Assembly: GCA_016719405.1 (NCBI GenBank)
Contig: JADJZE010000020.1
Location: forward strand, 1 to 12,649
DNA length: 12,649 nt
Direction of reading: 5' to 3'
From: Candidatus Aalborgicola lynettensis
GTDB taxonomy: Bacteria; Pseudomonadota; Gammaproteobacteria; Burkholderiales; Burkholderiaceae_C
Position numbers and translations under genes: made by a program. Positions 8,592 through 12,649 of the stretch are shown piece by piece (within the stretch, counting starts at the first letter, position 1; each line of letters opens with the position of its first letter). Under the pieces are notes generated by a model. The model was given only the letters and a program-made list of their open reading frames with translations. It ran no database searches and was not told where the DNA came from.

Positions 8592-10547
8592 GGTGACTCC
8601 GGCTGGTTCAAGGGTATATCGCTGCCACCACCCGCATCAGCCGACATCGATGCCTCGAACTGCGGTGCGACCAAAGGGATGAGCAGGGTAAAAGTGGTGC
8701 CGACACCGGGTTCGCTGTCGACCCGAATCGTGCCACCCAATTTCTTGGTAACCAGGGTGCGCACAATCGAGAGGCCCAATCCCGAGCCCCCTTGCCCAAG
8801 GCGAGTGGTAAAGAAAGGTTCAAACACGCGCTGCACCACATCAGCCGGCATGCCCACACCGTCATCGCGCAGCACGATCTCAGCGCTTTCACGGACGCGC
8901 CGCGCCTCAATGCGCAGCCTTCCTGGCTATGGCTGCCAAAGGCATGGACTGGGCATTCTGGATCAGATTGGTGAGCACTTGGTCCAATGGGCCGGGAAAA
9001 CTGTCAAAAACCAGACCGGGTTCCACATCGGTTTCCAGCGACCACCGACACTCCTTCAGGATGTGCTTGAGTGTGAGCAACAAATCGTCCACCAAACCCG
9101 CCAACTCAAAAGAGCGGCGCTGTTCAGACACATCGTCCACCGCCACGCGTTTGAAGCTGGTAATGAGTGCGGCGGCTTTCTCGGCGGACTTGAGCACCAG
9201 GTCTGCCATTTCTTGTGCCGTGGTAATTGAGTGTTGCATGGAGGAGCGCGATACCGCGCCGCTTGCGACCATCTTGGAGGTATGGGCCATCAGATCACGC
9301 AGCGACGAAGCACACGTTACCGCCACACCGATGGGTGTGTTGAGCTCGTGCGATATACCGGCCACCATGGAACCCAACGACGCCAGTTTTTGTGCCTCGA
9401 CCAACTCAACCTGGAGCAATTGCAGCCTGGCCAGTGCGTCCTGCAGATGTTGGGTGCGCTGGGCAACTTTGCGCTCCAGCTCCATTTGCGAGTGGCGGGC
9501 GCGCTCTTGCGCCAGCACATGGTCGGTCACATCGGTCAGCGAAGTCACAGCACCATAGAGAGCGTCTTGCCCCGGCTGTGACAGCGGGGTGGCATTGGCA
9601 GACAGCCAGCGCTCAGTACCATCGGGCAGTGCCAGTTTCATGATCTGGCGTACCACCATGGCACGCGGGGCCAGTGCGCGGGGGTTGGGGAGGTCGTCGC
9701 GGGTGACTTCAGCTCCATTGGGGGTGCACCATTTTCCAGCCCGCCGATTGGCGCTGCATTTGGGTGCGGTCCAGCCCCAACAACTGGGTGGCTGCGTCAT
9801 TGCATTCGAGCAGGTTACCCGCAGCATCGTGGAACAAAACGCCCTCGCTCAACGACTCCACCACGCGCTGCAATCGCGACTGCGCCTCCAGCACAGCCTC
9901 CATGCGCAGCGCAATGGCTGCGCCCATGAGCGAAAACGCCTTGGCCACGTCGGCAATTTCCATCGGTGCCAGCAGTATCAACCTGTGTTTGCCATTGCCC
10001 CTGCGCCACGGCCTGCGCCGCATCGCGCAGCACAACCAGGCGGCGCGTAATGCGCGAGGCAATGAGCACCTGTGTAATGGCCCCACCGCCAGCAACGCCA
10101 CGATCACAGCAACCAAACGCCAGGGCCTTCTTGCTGGCCAAATCAAAAGCCCCGTGGTCTATTCCAAAACGCGCACGGCCGTAGGTGTTCCGCCAAAACC
10201 AGGGGTATTTCATGCACCGACACGCTGTAAGCTGGGGAGCCCGCTTCCGCCAAACGGATGCCCTGTTCATCCTGCACCGACACCCAGGCCAGATTGCTGC
10301 GTTGCACCAGATCGGTAGCCAGCTCTTGCAGCGCGCCCACATCTGCAACCGCCACCAATGGAGTCAGCGCGCTGGACAGCAGGGCCTGGTTGATGCTGAC
10401 GGCCCGTTGGGTCTCTTGGTCGGAAGCAGATTGCAGAACGAAATCGACAGCCAACAACATGCTCGCGCCGGCGACGGCAAACACCGCCAAACCCGACAGA
10501 ATGATTTTTAGGCGCAGTGACGAAACGGATAGGAATTTCAACCGCAT
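8588..10547 (-). CDS. Membrane-bound PAS sensor histidine kinase (frameshifted)
   Basis: This inner-membrane kinase would phosphorylate a response regulator not encoded here. Order: TM1 (residues about 13-35, IILSGLAVFAVAGASMLLAV); a periplasmic domain of about 110 residues; TM2 (LVAVIVALLAV, about 10105) and HAMP (ITRRLVVLRDAAQAVAQG); PAS (VVESLSEGVLFHDAAGNLLE onward); a coiled coil (ERKVAQRTQHLQDALARLQL); the H-box ISHELNTPIG with phospho-acceptor His at 9348-9350; the N-box DQVLTNLIQNAQ; G1 DDGVGM; F-box FEPFFTT; and G2 GGSGLGLSI (about 8780). The HELNTPIG form is a known subclass of the H-box. About five frame changes are needed (near 10180, 10100, 9985, 9740 and 8915). The start is ATG at 10547; no good ribosome binding site is visible. 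The stop TGA (8590-8588) overlaps the start of the PhnD-like gene as ATGA, indicating translational coupling and a shared function. Confidence 0.9.
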
Positions 10548-10759
10548 GCGGCAAAGTATGGCACGGGCAATCGGGAAACAATCGCTGCGGTATTGCGAAC
10601 TCGCAGACGGCGCAGCCGCTCAATAGCGCGAATAGGCAAACCGCTGGGTTAACCACGGTTTCATTCCAGCACCCGCCAGAGTTCTGACCATTTGAGATTG
10701 CCTCGCTGCGCGCCTGGCCATGCATCGGTCAGGGGCAGCTCGTTCTCAGGTACGGTTTT
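10548..10759. other. Intergenic region with no recognised feature
   Basis: These 212 bases lie between the end of the toxin gene (10760) and the start of the kinase gene (10547), both on the minus strand. I see no convincing gene on either strand. The kinase promoter should lie here, but I cannot identify clear -35/-10 boxes. Confidence 0.4.
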
Positions 10760-11168
10760 TCACGTTAAGGGCGTGGTCGCCCCGGGATTTTTGGATGGCT
10801 TGGCAAAATAGTGCACGCCGGGCAGGCCCTGGTAGTCCACATCCTGCGTCCAGAACGTGGCCTTGTGCTCCAGCGCCAGGCTGTACATCATGGCATCGGC
10901 CATGGCCAGGCGCGGTGGCGGGCGGCGGTGTCAGCCGCGGCCACGGCACGCCGGTCGGTGATGTCCAGCACACGGCCCAGGCGCATCACCTTCAGGCAGG
11001 CATCGACCGCGTCCGGTGGCACCTTGCGGCTGAGCACTTTGTGGACTTCAAACAGGCGATTACGGCACCAGCAAGATGGCGCGCTGCTCAACCACAGGGT
11101 TTGAACAAGGGGCCGTTTGGCCCCGCCAGAAAAACTTCAATCCAGCCAGAAGAGTCAACCAGGTTCAT
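10760..11168 (-). CDS. vapC: VapC-type PIN-domain ribonuclease toxin (frameshifted)
   Basis: PIN-domain toxins are Mg-dependent ribonucleases that cleave RNA until bound by their antitoxin. The start ATG (11168-11166) overlaps the antitoxin stop as ATGA. The N-terminus MNLVDSSGWIEVFL carries the first catalytic Asp (residue 5). Then come FEVHKVLSRKVPPDAVDACL with the conserved Glu, the strand LGRVLDITDRRAVAAADTAA, LAMADAMMYSLALE with the third acidic residue, and ATFWTQDVDYQGLPGVHYF with the last Asp. The stop is TGA at 10760-10762. About 135 residues result after three frame changes near 11098, 11065 and 10915, a normal PIN toxin length. As written the frame stops after about 26 codons (a TGA near 11091), so either the sequence has errors or the toxin is dead. 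An intact antitoxin beside it is compatible with both. Confidence 0.85.
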
Positions 11169-11395
11169 TCAAACTCCCGATCTGGCTCTTTCTCAATCTC
11201 CAGGTCGGCCATATCCAGGTTGTAACGCTTCAGCAAACCGTAATACGCACTCATGGGCAGCTCGGGCTTGATCACCAGTTCCATACCCCGCAACTCAAAC
11301 TGGATGTGCGAGCCCGGCCCAATGCCCAGCTTGGCGCGCATGGCAGCAGGCAGGGTGACCTGGCCTTTGCTGGAAACAACGGCTTCTGATTGCAT
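11165..11395 (-). CDS. vapB: VapB-type antitoxin, AbrB/MazE swapped-hairpin family
   Basis: This intact 76-residue protein begins MQSEAVVSSKGQVTLPAAMR, the classic AbrB/MazE swapped-hairpin DNA-binding fold (SSKGQVTLP, then LGIGPGSHIQFEL). The C-terminal part (YYGLLKRYNLDMADLEIEKE) is acidic, as expected for the flexible segment that wraps the toxin. It would neutralise the PIN toxin encoded immediately downstream and repress the operon by binding the operator upstream of its start. The start is well supported by AAGGAGT (11406-11400 on the minus strand), four bases before the ATG. Its stop TGA overlaps the toxin ATG. It is one of only two complete genes in the window that need no frame correction. 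Confidence 0.88.
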   Translation of the reverse strand: MQSEAVVSSKGQVTLPAAMRAKLGIGPGSHIQFELRGMELVIKPELPMSAYYGLLKRYNLDMADLEIEKEPDREFE

Positions 11396-11399
11396 GGTG

Positions 11400-11406
11400 A
11401 CTCCTT
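11400..11406 (-). promoter_or_regulatory. Strong ribosome binding site of the antitoxin gene
   Basis: AAGGAGT is read on the minus strand four bases upstream of the ATG at 11395. It is the clearest Shine-Dalgarno site in the window and fixes the antitoxin start. Confidence 0.8.
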
Positions 11407-11442
11407 TACAAAATACAAAGTAAAGTAAATTCTATAGTAAAG
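11404..11442. promoter_or_regulatory. Likely operator/promoter of the toxin-antitoxin pair
   Basis: This is the most AT-rich stretch in the window. CTTTAC (11404-11409) and GTAAAG (11420-11425) are inverted around 10 bases, and GTAAAG recurs at 11437-11442, 17 bases further on. Paired half-sites directly upstream of an AbrB/MazE-type antitoxin fit autoregulation by the antitoxin or the toxin-antitoxin complex. The first half-site touches the ribosome binding site. The gap to tgt (11443-11504) should also hold the tgt promoter, which I cannot place. Confidence 0.6.
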
Positions 11443-11504
11443 CATCATGAATTTTCACTCCTTTCTCATGCGCGGTCACACGGACTTTGCCAGACAATAC
11501 CCGC

Positions 11505-12649
11505 ATGCTGCAATTCAACCTCCTCCAAACCGACCCCGCTACCGGCACCTACCAAGGCAGCCACGCCCGCCGTGGCACCTCACCCTCAACCACGGCGTGG
11601 TGCAAACCCCCATCTTCATGCCGGTGGGCACCTACGGCACGGTCAAGGGCGTGATGCCGCGCAGCCTGGAGGACATGGGCGCGCAAATCATTCTGGGCAA
11701 CACCTTCCACCTGTGGATGCGGCCCGGCCTGGACGTGATGGCCAGCTTTGGCGGTCTGCACGCGTTTGAGAAGTGGAACAAACCCATCCTCACCGACTCG
11801 GGCGGTTTTCAGGTCTGGAGCCTGGGCGAAATGCGCAAGATCAGCGAGGAAGGCGTCAAGTTCGCCAGCCCCGTGAACGGCGACAAGCTCTTTTTGACGC
11901 CCGAGATCAGCATGCAGATTCAGACCGTGCTGAACAGCGACATCGTCATGCAGTTCGACGAATGCACGCCGTATGACACCAAGGGCCACATCACCACCGA
12001 GCGCGAGGCGCGCACGTCCATGGAATTGAGTCTGCGCTGGGCCAAGCGCTGCCAGGCCGAATTCGCCAGGCTGGAGAACCCCAACGCCCTGTTCGGCATT
12101 GTGCAGGGCGGCATGTTTGAGAACCTGCGCCAGGAATCGCTCGAAGCGCTGGTCGCCATGGACTTCCCCGGCTATGCCGTGGGCGGCGTGAGCGTGGGCG
12201 AACCCAAGGACGAGATGAACCGCATCATGGCGCACACGCCCCACCGCCTGCCCGCCCACAAGCCGCGCTACCTGATGGGCGTAGGCACGCCCGAAGACCT
12301 GGTGCAGGGCGTGGCCGAGGGCGTGACTATGTTCGACTGCGTGATGCCCACCCGCAACGCGCGCAACGGCACCCTGTTTACCCGCTATGGCGACCTGAAG
12401 ATTCGCAACGCCCGCCACAAAACGGACCACCAACCGCTGGACAAAGCAGTTGCACCTGTTATGCCTGCGCGGGAACGTCGGGGTGTCGTGGATCAGGCGG
12501 GCGCGAGGCTTCATCCGTGCCTACCTGCATCACCTGACCGCTGTACGAAATGCTGTTGGGCCCCCATGCTGGCCACGGTGCACAACCCGCACTACTACCC
12601 GAACCTGATGCGCGAAGTGCGCGGCCTGGACGCGGGGCACGTTTGGCGC
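11505..12649 (+). CDS. tgt: Queuine/preQ1 tRNA-guanine transglycosylase, 3' end outside window
   Basis: Tgt swaps guanine 34 of Asp, Asn, His and Tyr tRNAs for preQ1, the step before QueA. Family blocks: TPIFMPVGTYGTVKGVMPRS; NTFHLWMRPG; LTDSGGFQVWSLGEMRKI with the general-base Asp; FDECTPY; ALFGIVQGG; GYAVGGVSVGEP; RYLMGVGTPEDLV; and MFDCVMPTRNARNG with the nucleophile Asp (about 12331). The zinc motif CTCYAC is at 12451-12468, in another frame than the preceding block. Frame changes are needed near 11579 (one missing C restores GTLTLNHG), 12445 and several times between 12470 and 12560; the last part (MLATVHNPHYYPNLMREVR) is recognisable. ATG at 11505 gives a typical N-terminus (MLQFNLLQTDPATG), though without a clear ribosome binding site. 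The last ~20 codons are missing at the edge. Confidence 0.94.

Noticed and set aside
11549..12514. Minus-strand open frame (321 codons) opposite tgt
   Set aside because: Tgt catalytic blocks are clear on the plus strand; the antisense frame has shadow-type composition (Ala, His, Val, Arg).

Overview
The window looks like a chromosomal segment from a betaproteobacterium of the order Burkholderiales, most likely Comamonadaceae (Rhodoferax/Polaromonas/Acidovorax-like). This rests on the high GC content, the style of the RecG and QueA proteins and an ~80-bp GC-rich hairpin repeat. The placement is inferred from sequence style, not from a search.

Layout, left to right. A minus-strand block holds recG (about 3201 to 860), followed 7 bp later by an unrecognised membrane-anchored protein (852-333) and an open frame running off the left edge. 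Divergent from recG are a small lipoprotein (3412-4116) and queA (4285-5514, intact). Then comes a sensory cluster: a methyl-accepting chemotaxis protein (5787-7550, +) converges on a minus-strand pair made of a sensor histidine kinase (10547-8588) and a PhnD-like periplasmic binding protein (8591-7667), joined by an ATGA stop/start overlap. A VapBC-type toxin-antitoxin pair (11395-10760, minus) follows, also joined by ATGA, with an AT-rich inverted-repeat operator. The window ends inside tgt (11505 to the edge, +). QueA and Tgt act in the same pathway (queuosine in tRNA) and are often neighbours. Here about 6 kb of sensory and toxin-antitoxin genes lie between them.

The most unusual signal is a family of ~78-80-bp repeats inside conserved coding sequence. 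One 78-bp copy (exactly 26 codons) sits in frame inside queA. Two and a half tandem copies sit in recG between helicase motifs II and III. The queA copy and the first recG copy align without gaps at 63 of 78 positions. The 8-bp stem of the main hairpin differs at four positions between copies, each with a compensating change, while the 15-base loop is identical. This resembles the in-frame palindromic elements known from Rickettsia, but in a betaproteobacterial setting.

Caution: except for queA and the antitoxin, nearly every gene needs one or more single-base frame corrections to read as its family. Several of these lie in or next to short homopolymers, so I read them mainly as sequencing indels rather than true pseudogenes. 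Gene ends and family calls are reliable; exact protein sequences at the junctions are not.
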